DNA of 64,000 nucleotides from Morella rubra. Taxonomy: Eukaryota; Streptophyta; Magnoliopsida; Fagales; Myricaceae. Each line of letters begins with the position of its first letter. Within the stretch, counting starts at the first letter, position 1. The translations under genes and the position numbers were made by a program. Below, in pieces: positions 22,541 to 32,600 of this stretch. Under the pieces are notes generated by a model that saw only the letters and a list, made by a program, of their open reading frames with translations, made no database searches and had not been told where the DNA came from. The stretch lies in contig CM025850.1 of NCBI GenBank assembly GCA_003952965.2, forward strand, positions 16,288,058-16,352,057, read 5' to 3'.

Positions 22541-24423
22541 GTGCGGTTGCAAGGTTTAAGTCCTATGCAATTGATGGAAGAGAAGGAGTTAACCGAGTTA
22601 CATAAGGCTGGGAACAAGGGTGTCATCTTACAACTCATGGAGCCTTTGGAAATGTGTACAACAGCAGTGCTGCCAGATGTTGAGATGCTGCTACAGCAAC
22701 ACTCTGGGGTGTTTGAGGAGCCTACTGGGCTACCCCCTATTAGGTCTCATGACCACGCTATCATTCTGAAGGATGGCACTTCACGTATATCAGTAAGGCC
22801 TTATCGTTATCCATTTTTTCAAAAAGAAGAGATAGAGAAAATTGTTAGGGACCTATTGAAAATGGGCGTTATCAGATTAAGTCAAAGCCCATTTTCATCC
22901 TCTGTTTTACTAGTAAGGAAGGCTGATGGTACGTGGCGCATGTGTGTGGATTATAGGGCCCTAAACAAGGAAACTGTTAAGGACAAATTCCCTATCCCGG
23001 TGGTTGATGAGCTGTTAGACGAGTTACATGGGGCTAAGTTCTTTTCTAAGCTGGATTTAAGGTTCGGTTACCATCAGATTAGAGTCAAGCCATAAGATGT
23101 TCCTAAAACTGCTTTTAGGACCCATGAGGGCCATTACGAATTTCTTGTCATGCCTTTTGGCTTGACCAATGCTCCTTCCACTTTTCAAAGCCTCATGAAT
23201 GAAGTTTTTAGGCCATTTTTAAGAAAATTTCTCCTAGTTTTCTTTGATGATATCTTGGTCTATAGCAAGACATGGGCTAAGCACTTGCAACACCTACAAA
23301 TGACTCTAGAAGTTCTCCAACAACATCAGTTATATGCTAAGCAACAACATTTGGGTGTGCTAAGCATTCTAAGTGTAGATTTGGGTGTCCAGGTAGATTA
23401 TTTGGTCCATTATTTGGATCCCCAGATCCAACTACAATTAGTCCATGTTGGACTTGGGCACTACGGCTCTTAGAGGTTTGGGTGATGGGCTTTTATTTCA
23501 CTCACACCCTCACAATGCTTTTGGGTGGTCTCCTGTAGCTAATGAAGCCTTCCATAATCTCAAATCTGCAATCACTCAATCACCCGTTCTAGCCTTACCA
23601 GATTTTACTAGTCCATTTGTGCTGAGTGTGATGCTAGTGGGGCGGGGTTAGGGGCAGTCCTTATGCAAGAGGGAAGACCTATTGCTTACTATAGCCAGGC
23701 TCTCAAAGGGAAGACAATAGCCATGCCAACCTATGAGAAAGAGTTACTGGTAGTGGTTTCAGCAGTCCAAAAATGGAGACCTTATCGTATTGGGCAAACA
23801 TTTATTGTAAGAACTGACCAACAAAGTTTGAAACATTTACTTGAGCATAAAATTGGAACTCCATTCCAACAAAAGTGGCTGATCAAGTTGTTGGAGTATG
23901 ATTTTCGGGTTGAATATAAAAGGGGTCACGAGAATAAGGTTGCTGATGCACTTTTGAGGAAGGAAGAGACACTTGCTGAACCTACTCTAGCAGTTATTTC
24001 TTACCCTACTGCAACATGGCTAGAGGTTTGAAATTAAGCTACCAAGATGATGCTTCTAAAGAGCTGCTCTCCAAATGGGAAAAAGGTACACTTGACCCCA
24101 TTAAATATAACTGTCGAAATGGTATTTTATCCTGTAAGGGGAGGCTGTATGTAGGCTCTAGCACTGCCCTAAGGGAGCTACTAATTCAGCATACCCATGA
24201 CTCCCCTGTTGGAGGTCACTCAGGTTATGACAAGACCATACATCGAGCTAGGAGAGACTTTTATTGGCCAGAAGCACTTCATACTTGTCAGCCATGGGTA
24301 CAACCGCTGATCCCAGGAGTCACATTACAAATCCGGGTACTTAGTATATCAAGTAAAAAACATCCAGGGCTTCTAAGGTTGTTATGGCCCATTTTGCTTT
24401 CAAACCCATGGACTCAATTCTAG
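22541..24423 (+). pseudogene. gypsy reverse transcriptase, RNase H and integrase zinc-binding domain
   Basis: RT is clear: LRQ-type linker, [76 protein letters not shown] and the catalytic [15 protein letters not shown] near 23235-23280. A stop at 23093 and a messy segment at 23345-23460 break it. RNase H shows RPIAYYSQALKGK and TYEKELLVVVSAVQKW, then RTDQQSLKHLLE (about 23680-23840). The integrase HHCC-like domain has HTHDSPVGGHSGYDKTIHRA and RDFYWPE (about 24190-24270). The integrase core is not seen; after about 24290 the reading degrades. Confidence 0.9.
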
Positions 24424-25930
24424 ATTCCCACTTGGATATCCTACTTTGGACATTCATCAAAGGTTTTTAAAGGTTGGGTACTTAACCTTATGTGGTGGTG
24501 GTCCACCCTCTAATCCCCATTCCTTCAAGATGCCTACATTACCTTAGGTGTTATTGTTTCGCATTCAATAAGGACTGGTCTCATGTGACTCCCTGACTTG
24601 CATTGTGGAAGACAGCCCTAATTTTCATGCCATCTATTTTGGAAGTCAGAGCTTTTTAAAGGTTACCTGGGAATTATTTTAACTTCTACTGAGTGGAGTA
24701 CCACCTACCCTTACATAAGGCTGGGATGGTCAGCACTGCCAGATAGATGCTGCTACAGCAAGTGCCTACTAGATGACCACGCTATCCTTAGGTAAGTTAT
24801 CGTGCCTCGCCAAAGCTAACTCTGATGTCATGTGTGTGTGCCGCTGTTATGAGTGGTGGTAAAAGCACTAATTTTCATGCATGCTACTAAATTAAGTCCC
24901 CACTATGAATGAAGTGGCCATTATAGTGATGATAGGTCTACCATCCGCAAGACTCTAGCTCCAACAACATTTATATGCTAAGCTGTGTACCACATCTGAA
25001 GGTGTGCTCCACTGTCCATGTTGGACATAGTCTCTAGAGGTTTCTTGCTGACCAGGGGTAATTGCAGACCCCTCACAATGAGCCGCAGAGCCTTACCAGA
25101 TCTAGTCGCAGTGTGATGCTAAGCAGTCCTTAACCTATCGCATGAAATTGTATGCTGAGTGGTTTCAGCAAGAGACCTTATATTGGGCAACGTAAGAGTT
25201 TGAAATTGGTGAACTGTGGCTGTACCTTCGATGCACTTCACTTGCTGAACCTACTCTAGCAGTCGACATGAGTTTGACTACCAAGATTCCCTATGCGCAA
25301 GTCGAAATGCTGAAGCTCTCCCTGCCCTAAGGGAGCTTTTCATGGTCCATTATGACAAGATACTTAGGATCGTATGTCCGGGAGCTATTGCTTGATAAGC
25401 TAGATCTAGTCACATTAGTGCCTAAAGGGTACCCGGATTCTAAGTACGCCGGCTTCTAAGGTTCATTCATGGGACAGTCTCACAGCGGGAAGATTGAGAA
25501 TACGGATGGTCAGTGTAGTGCCCTTACCTTCTAAGGACTTGCCGCCTAGTGGACAACACTTCATGCATCTGGAGGTGCCTTTAATGAAGCTGGTACCGAA
25601 CCTACGCACCAGGGAACTTCAATTGCTTCTCGCAAATCGGCATGTTCGGGTCCTTCGATTACAACCATATCGACAGCAGTTTCCCATCTCTCTCTAGATT
25701 TTATGGTCCTTTCAGATCTTGGATCGTGTGGGAGCTGCTTATAAGCTAGATCTACTGTGCACATTCATCCCGGTATCGCAGCTCAAGAAGATTGGAATCG
25801 TAGAAGGTGCTTTAATGAACGATGTTCGTCGATGGGACAGAGGTGCTCATGGACTTGAAGATGCGACATTGACTTGGAATTGCGGGTTCAATTTCCGCAC
25901 CTTGTGGACAAGGTGCTTTGAAGGGGGGCT
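24424..25930 (+). repeat. Degenerate, condensed second copy of gypsy pol, then integrase C-terminus
   Basis: Short exact matches to the RT/RNase H/integrase region recur here in the same order but close together. Pairs include 22598-22613 with 24711-24726, 22749-22762 with 24773-24786, 23971-23994 with 25240-25263 and 24164-24179 with 25322-25337. About 1.58 kb is thus represented in about 0.63 kb. From about 25706 the reading GPFQILDRVGAAYKLDL and SQLKKIGIVEGAL resembles a gypsy integrase C-terminus, also with small internal gaps. Confidence 0.75.
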
Positions 25931-25933
25931 CAA

Positions 25934-26450
25934 TGTCACACGGCTGCATGGGTTTGCTGTTTTGTCTTTTGAGAGACAAAGAGACACGAGGTTGGAAGGA
26001 TTGGGAAACTCAAGTTCTTTAAGTTTGCATGATGTCTGGACTTTTGGATTGGGCTATGGGTCAGATTCTGATATGGTGTTGTTATTTGGATTGTTATGTG
26101 GACTATTGGTTCAGTGTGACATTTGGGCTTGTAATGGGCTAGAGAAGTGAGTGGTTCGGGGGAATGGAGGCTCACGCATTTCCTTAGATGCTTTCCGTAA
26201 GATTCTAGGAGTTAGTTAGACAGTTAGATTTCTAGCTGTTTATTATTGCAGCAGTAGTCATTCTAGAATTTTCTCATCGCATATGTATCACGCTTTTGCG
26301 CAACCTTTTCTCTCTCTCAATTCTGTAAGGAGGCAGGCCAGACCTCGAATGTTGGCCACTATCTATTCTTATTTGTCGTGATTTCAAATAGAAGCATATT
26401 CAGTTCTCAATTACATTGTCAATTTACAATTTATCTAGAGGATTGCTACA
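25934..26450 (+). repeat. gypsy 3' LTR
   Basis: 517 bp, canonical TG...CA, preceded by a polypurine tract. Confidence 0.95.
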
Positions 26451-26455
26451 CTCGC

Positions 26456-27570
26456 CTTACACATTAGGCCACTTCTCTTCATACAGTCGAGATCATTGCC
26501 AATGCTACTACAAAATCCTCTAGTCCTCCATTTTGGGGAGGTCGTTCAGATCGTAACCGAGGTTCTTGCCATGGTGGTTCTCATGGTTGCAATGGGTCTC
26601 CTTCTTTTTTTTTTCTTGATGATAGACCCAATGTCAGGTGTGCTTTAAACCGGGTCTTATAGCTCTTCAATGCTATAACAGATTCAACCAAGCCTTCCAA
26701 GTTCCTTCTCCGCCTTCTCTGACAGCTCAACTCTGCCAATCCAGCACACAGGCAGCTCCTCCATCTCCACAGCACGTGGCAATCTTCTTCTTCACAACTT
26801 ATTACATGTTCCTTCTCTTATCAAGATTTTAATTTTAGTCTGTCAATTTTGTGAGGATAATTCGGTGTATTTTGAATTTCACTCTTATTTTTTGTGTGTT
26901 AAGGATCTTCAAACCGAGACCATTCTTCTCCAAGGCCCTACTAAACACGGCTTATACACTCTTCCTACTCCCTGTTCTCTCTCGTCCTCCTCAGGCTTGT
27001 GTTGGTGAGCGAATGTCTCTCACTCATTGGCATCAACGTCTTGGTCATCCATCCTTAACACTTGTTCGTCAGCTTCTTCGGTGTTTTCAGCTTCCTATCA
27101 GCACATCTTCTACAAGTTTTCAGCTTTGTTCAGCATGTTGCCAGGCAAAGTCCCACACTCTTGCGTTTGCTCGTTTGTACTCTGTCAGCACACAGGCACT
27201 TCAGCTTCTTTTCATGGATGTCTGGGGTCCTGCGCTTGTGCTTTCCCGTGATGGATTTAGCTTTTATTTTTTCATTCTTAATGCTTTTAGTCGTTACACG
27301 TGATTGTTTCTCATCCAATGTAAATCTGATGTTTATCAAACTTTTATCACCTTTTAGCAGTCTGTTGAAAGTTTTTTAATTCCAAAATTGCTTCTGTCCA
27401 TACTGATTGGGGTGGTGAGTTTCACTCATTATCCACTTATTTTCAATCCATCGGTATCACACATAGACATCCATGTCCTCATACCCATCAGCATAATGGA
27501 ACCATTGAGCGTAAGCGCAGCCACATTGTGGAGTCAGCGCTTGCTTTTCTCGCTCACGCTGGTATGCCAG
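26456..27570 (+). pseudogene. copia-1 gag end, GAG-pre-integrase and partial integrase core
   Basis: The resumed gag carries a glycine/arginine-rich stretch, then a knuckle CQVCFKPGLIALQC (near 26640) whose histidine is replaced by leucine. Downstream, 26851-27303 has SLTHWHQRLGHPS, the GAG-pre-integrase signature, then LQLLFMDVWGPA with the first catalytic Asp of the integrase core. In shifted frames there follow HTDWGGEFHS (second Asp) and HQHNGTIERK (catalytic Glu). The reading ends at LAFLAHAGMP just before the right LTR. A large deletion removed the rest of pol. Confidence 0.8.
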
Positions 27571-27781
27571 TGCCATGCATTCCAGCCAAATGATCATGTA
27601 CACCTACCCTGTCAGTTGTAATAGAATAGTTGGTTATAACAACTTTATTCTACACATGTAGCACTCTCCGTAAATCCTGCAAATCTTGTTAGGATTCTGA
27701 ACTGCTATATATATTCTCTTCTTCGTACGAATGAGATGAGGAAGAAATCATTATTTGAGAATTCTGTATTACTATTTTTAT
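27571..27781 (+). repeat. copia-1 3' LTR
   Basis: Same sequence as 11086-11298 with a handful of substitutions. It sits directly upstream of NDC1 exon C and directly after the truncated integrase reading. Confidence 0.7.
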
Positions 27782-27785
27782 TAAG

Positions 27786-28191
27786 GGAAGACAGGTTTGG
27801 GGTTGCTCAGCTCTCCGGAAGTAATGCTGCTGTCATCTCAACTTTGTTATCTTGCCTTCTTGCTGTTGAGGCATTCATGGGGAAGAAGACAAATCTTCAA
27901 ACACCTCATTTGATGGGGCCAGCTGGAATCAAATGGGCAACATTAAGTGCTGGAAGAATAGACGTTGTTGTAGGTAGGAGGGCCTCATTATTTGAAAGCA
28001 TACGCCATAATTGCTGATGTTTTAAGGACCTTAATCTATCAGATTGTGTCTGCTTTCCACGAGGAAATGCTGAGTAGTGCCAAAGCAGGTCTTCATGAGA
28101 AGGATTGGATCATTAGCAGCAAACCTCTTTTAGGTACCCGCGAGCGCCTACTACAGAAACTGCATCTTTCCCTGATTTTCGAGCTAGCTAA
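27786..28191 (+). pseudogene. NDC1: NDC1-like nucleoporin pseudogene, C-terminal exon C
   Basis: After an AG at 27784-27785 the frame reads [20 protein letters not shown], then [12 protein letters not shown] and [15 protein letters not shown] frameshift at about 27971-27980 precedes [38 protein letters not shown] and GTRERLLQKL. A missing base near 28173 hides the family's terminal LDFRAS-stop, which is still present in another frame with TAA at 28189-28191. This is the conserved C-terminus of plant NDC1. With exons A and B it carries at least four frame breaks. The exon starts five bases after the right LTR of copia-1. Confidence 0.78.
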
Positions 28192-28295
28192 CTGCTAATT
28201 TGCATGGGTTCAAACTACTGTCGTTTTTTCCTTTCCTTTTCGACACCTGCCCTTTTTCGATTTTCGCATTTGTGAACTTTCCTTCTTTTTTTTTT

Positions 28296-28967
28296 TTTTT
28301 TTCTTTTTTGATCAACACTACGATCACCTTTATTAGAGCAACAAACAAACCAAGCTAGGGTGGGTCAATCCAAGCATAAACCCAATAGAGGGCAGGAAAA
28401 TGTAATGAACATTCGGGTAGCCTCCCGACAAAAACCGAGAGGTAGCCTAAAGAGCTAGATGGTGCGCTTCCTCATTAGCACCTCAAAAAATAAAATTAAA
28501 GAAACACAAATCAAATGTAGAAGCGAAATGAACAATATCCCCAATGCGCCCAGAGCTTCGCCAATTCAACTGCTCAGGATATCTCCTAATAGCATCAATG
28601 GCTAGCTAAGAATCCCCCTCCACTATAATGCTATGACACCCACAATGCTAGGCCTCCAGATTACCAAGATGGGCAACACAATCTCACAATCTTCAGGGAA
28701 CTAAATATCCAATTTCTCAACACAAGCACCAAGAGTCATCCCATTACTATCTTTAATCACAGCAGCCCCAACAGCAAAATCATCCCGAACTGCTACATCA
28801 AAATTCACTTTAAACTTACCTGCCTTAGGAGGAATCCAACAGGAGGGTAGCGAAGCTTTCCTTTTCTGTTGCCAAAAAATCAAATGTTCCTTGCATAACC
28901 GATTAACCTACGACACGACCAACATCAGATCAAGAGAGGAGTCCATATCAGCTGGTCATGTTTATTC
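28296..28967 (-). pseudogene. LINE-B RNase H (RVT_3) domain and tail
   Basis: SCWIPPKAGKFKVNFDVAVR and AVGAAVIKDSNGMTLGACVE (28850-28710) are the first strands of a plant LINE RNase H domain with its first catalytic Asp. In shifted frames GCHSIIVEGDS and LAIDAIRRYPEQLNW follow, including the second Asp region. Stops interrupt it. A run of A (minus strand) marks the 3' end. Confidence 0.8.
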
Positions 28968-28972
28968 CTCAT

Positions 28973-29117
28973 TATTAGGGTTTAGCAAAAGTAGGAGAAA
29001 GAGATGAATCCTCTTTCTCTTCAACGTCTCTTATATATAGAATAGGAGAATCACATAATAGGCAAAGCATTAAACACAAAAGAATATTTCCCTCAATACA
29101 TCAAACTTTCCTTAACA
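28973..29117 (-). repeat. copia-3 3' LTR
   Basis: 145 bp, matched by 37569-37713. A TATATATAGA stretch (near 29032) may be the TATA box. Confidence 0.93.
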
Positions 29118-29814
29118 CTCCCCCTCAAGTTGGAGCATATATATCATATAGATCCAGCTTGGAACATAGAAACTTCAACTGGCTACCAGACACAGCCTTA
29201 GTAAACATATCCGCTAGCTGATCTTGTGAGACCCCAACCTTATTTATTTCTTTCATTTTAAAGAATTATGACTCCTTAAGTTGTATTGCTCTAATTATTA
29301 TTATTACTCTAATTTTTGAGAGAGGCATGTATGGGGAGATTAATCTAACGTTATGTCTAGGTGGAATTTTCCCCTAGCGTTTTTATGAGTTTTAAGCTAG
29401 GGTTTAAATGTTATATTATTTGCAATTGTTAAAGTTTGAGTAATTGAGATTAATTAGGCTAATTATTTTAATTAATGGAATATGTCCCTAAGTTACAATA
29501 TTTGGAAGAATTTAATTGGAAGAATTTAATTAGGGCTTTAACCTTGAAAATATGTGAGACTTAGGGTTTAAAATGGGAAGGCATGATTTGGGAAATTTAT
29601 ATGGTAGCTGGAAATAAAAGGAAAAAAAAAAAGAAAGAAAAGGGAAAGAGGGGGGAATCACGTGAAAGAGGGAAGAAAAGGGTGGGGGGCAGCCTTGTCT
29701 TTTCCCCCCAAAGCCAACACGCCTAACACCTCTTTTTCCCCCTCTCTTGCCGCATTTTTCACTTCCCCTTGCCCTAAAAACCGCACATCTCACTTTCCTA
29801 AGACACCCAACCGA

Positions 29815-29856
29815 GAAGAAGAAGAAGAAGAAGAAGAAGAAGAAGAAGAAGAAGAA
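29815..29856. repeat. (GAA)n microsatellite
   Basis: About 14 GAA units inside the solo LTR. They generate long Glu/Lys or Phe-rich apparent ORFs, which are not genes. Confidence 0.95.
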
Positions 29857-31445
29857 AAAGAAGAAAGAGGAGAACATAAAGGTAAAATCCGGCCCTATCT
29901 GCTGGCCGAAAATCACTACCCCATCTCTCCCATTTTCTTCTTGTTTTCTTTTAATGGTTGGTTGTGGTTTTGTTGGTAGTTGTCTAGGTTGTTTTCTCCT
30001 TGTGTTCTTGGGTGTTTAGTGTAGATCTTACATGAAAACATGGGGGAATATGGTCAGATCTGGAAATCATACTCAAGAGAAACCATTTATGAACCCTAAG
30101 TGTTTGATAAAAAACTTAAAAGAGGGCTGAAATCGGTTGGTGTGTGTATGGCCGAATTTATTGGCTTGATGTGTTAGATTTATGCATGTTAGTCTTGTTG
30201 AGAACCACCAAGCCCTAAGTGTTAGATATATGGTCAGATCTGAAAAATATGCAAGAGGACCAATAATGCACCTTAGGTGTTTGATAAAAAGTCCAAGAAA
30301 TGGGTAAATGCAATAGTTTTAGCTTGATGAAGATGGAATCATGGTTTTGTTGTAAACTTTGAATCGGAGTTGTATAAGAGGGAAGAATGTGAGAGAATGG
30401 TTGCTGTTATGGGATGTTAAATTAGCCTTGGATGATTGGTGGTGACATGAAGAGATTAGGGTTTTGGTTGTTGGAGGTTTGGAAGGTTGAGAAGATCATT
30501 GTTGTTGCTGGAATTTAACCTCTGCAGATTTCAAGACTCGAATTTGGAGTGTGTTCTGATGCACTTGTGCTTATCCCTTGATCTTAAGAGGATCCTAGAT
30601 CGTAGACCTAGGAAATAGGAAGATTTTAAGCCATACCTTGGATGATTCCGATAACTATCGAGTGAGATATGCGTTGTTTAAGGCCCGGACGTCAAGCTGC
30701 CAGCAGCCTTGCACGTCCGGAATGTCAGCCCATTTCGGATGCCTTTTTAAGGATCATGTTAAGTCCAAATTTTATGAGGTTGGTTTTGAAGTTTAAGTTT
30801 AAGGAAGAGGAACATTTTAAGATAAATTTCGTGTGATTTAGAGGTAAAATGAATGAGTTGTAGTATTTTGAAAACGGAGGGCCGAGCTGGAATCAGCGAC
30901 AGCATTGTTGTAGGATTTTCGCCTAATAAGAAGTGTTTGTAAAAATGTATAGTACCCTGCTGTTGTGAATTTTACCCCCAATATTGACCTATGAAAGCTG
31001 AATATTTCAGAATAAATTTCATGTAATTTGGAGCCATGATTTTGAAGTTATGAATTTTTAAGTTGGAGACGTCGGGGCTGCCCGCTTGGACGTCCGCAGC
31101 AGCTTGTATTTTCGGGTGAAGGTTTTGAGTAGCAAATGAGCTTCAAATTACTTAAAATTTTGATATGTTATGAAAATTTGTGTAAGGATCAGTTTAGAAT
31201 CCAATTTTTATGGCTTCGCATCCTTAGAAGAACAATTGCATTATAGGGTCACCATTGATAATTCAAACAATATGGGTGGTGATTTTGTATGATGAGTTGT
31301 GATAATTGAGTGACTACTCTATACATTTAGTAAGCCTATGAATAACTTTAGTATGAATCAATTGTAGGCAAGGTGCTGCCATTCGCTCAAGTGGACGGAG
31401 GTAAGTGGAATTTGTAAGTAGAAACTTACGTTTTTCCGAAAAACT

Positions 31446-31860
31446 GGAATGATACACAGCATGAAAAGTATTTATGAATAAGCATATCAAGCATGGCATG
31501 ACACGAGCATTTGCATGATTTTCTTGAATGAAAAAGAAAGTTTTGTGCAAATGAAAGCATGAGGAGTATTATGATTTCTCATTATCAAGCATGGCATTAT
31601 CAAGCATGACATGACATGAGCATTTGCATAAGTTTCTTTGTGCAAATGAAAAATGATAAGTATGTTATCACAAGTCAAGTTAAAGGACTAAATAAGACGG
31701 TCGGTACCGTACCAATAAGATAGGACATCCACTCCGAAGGACGAATGCGAGAAGGATGGATGATTCCTAAGGGCACCCACTCCGAAGGACGAATGAGAGA
31801 AGGATGGGTAGTCCCGAGGTATGTGCAATCACACCGAAGGATGCTTGCAAGAAGGTGTGA
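31446..31860 (+). repeat. Short tandem-like repeats inside the solo LTR
   Basis: CAAGCATGGCATGACACGAG recurs in variant form near 31590. The unit with CACTCCGAAGGACGAATG and GAGAAGGATG occurs twice at 31730-31810. A related CACACCGAAGGATG block is at about 31830. Confidence 0.75.
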
Positions 31861-32600
31861 ACCTCCAAGGGTTGAGTCTAGCCATCAGGCCTGGGGCCAC
31901 AACAAGGGTTAGCTCAACCAAATGATGTGTTCCCAAGGGAAAAAGGGAATAGTTCCGAAAGGAACGCACAACCCTGACTTCAGGGGTAAATGGAGCGTGA
32001 TAAGTAGCCAAATCAAGAAAGAAAGGTTTGCAAGCAAGAAATATTTTCAAGCAAGAAATGTTTTTTTTAAGATCAAGTACATTGTCTCATGCATATGCAA
32101 GCATCAATGTGCATCCATGATTTATGCAAGACATGCATTATTTATTGCATATAAACCCTTACTGAGTCTTTCGACTCACAGTTTTAAATTGTACCATTCC
32201 AGACAACATTTCAGGTGGGGAAATCTAGAAGAGGGACCGACGAGAATGTCCTCTTCCCTTTTTGTTGTTTCATTAAAGGATTAGATATAATTTTTGGAAG
32301 AGCCGACATGAGCCTCCGTTGTGTGGTGGTCATGGGTTATTCGGCCTAGTAAAGTTTAAGGTTTTTTTTTTAACCGATTGGTATTTTGAGACTGTGTTGT
32401 AATTACTTCAAGTCATTGATCGAGATGCAAGTAGTAGAAATAGGATCCCAAGTTTCGTATGCGCGTTAATTGCTAGCTATAAAAAAAAAAATCCACTGCT
32501 AGAATTTAGAATTTAGTACGTTCGCTGGAGTATTCCTTGTTGGGAATGCTCGCGGCTGTCATTAGCTTCGATGAGCTAGCGTTCGGGGCGTGACAGATCT

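Larger units (their letters stand above)
20591..26450 (+). mobile_element. Ty3/gypsy retrotransposon with 5-bp target duplication
   Basis: LTRs at 20591-21109 (519 bp) and 25934-26450 (517 bp) are flanked by the exact duplication CTCGC (20586-20590, 26451-26455). The right LTR starts TGTCACACGG; the left starts TTTCACATGG, so its first TG is mutated. Both end GCTACA. PBS TGGTATCAGAGC is at 21112 and a purine tract GGGGGGCTCAA at about 25923-25933. By eye the LTRs differ by about 5%. Gag, protease, RT, RNase H and the start of integrase are recognisable. The sequence from 24424 to the 3' LTR is abnormal. It is nested in copia-1 gag. Confidence 0.95.
11086..27781 (+). mobile_element. copia-1: Ty1/copia retrotransposon, internally deleted, host of three nested elements
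   Basis: Flanked by LTR copies at 11086-11298 and 27571-27781. PBS TGGTATCAGAGC follows the left LTR at 11301. An ATG at 11331 opens gag. The gag frame is interrupted by hAT (11377-15181), copia-2 (15699-20473) and gypsy (20591-26450). Removing each guest with one target duplication lets the gag reading continue. After the last guest come a zinc knuckle, GAG-pre-integrase and part of the integrase core, which then stops abruptly at the right LTR. The reverse transcriptase and RNase H are missing. No clean target duplication was found around the element. It occupies an intron of the NDC1-like pseudogene. Confidence 0.8.
29225..32595 (+). mobile_element. Solo LTR of a Tekay/Del-type Ty3/gypsy element, 3371 bp
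   Basis: Starts TGTGAGACCCC and ends GGGGCGTGACA, a TG...CA pair. It is flanked by the exact 5-bp duplication GATCT (29220-29224, 32596-32600). No gag or pol is inside. Typical long-LTR features are the CACTCCGAAGGACGAATG repeats (31730-31800) and the TGAGTCTTTCGACTCA block near the 3' end (about 32163). Removing it with one duplication restores the copia-3 frame. It probably arose by LTR-LTR recombination. Confidence 0.9.

Noticed and set aside
20593..26175. Matching 79-residue minus-strand ORFs at 20593-20832 and 25936-26175
   Set aside because: They are the same shadow frame in the two gypsy LTR copies, not a gene pair.
29530..30019. Long apparent ORFs rich in Glu/Lys or Phe
   Set aside because: They are translations of the (GAA)n microsatellite inside the non-coding solo LTR.
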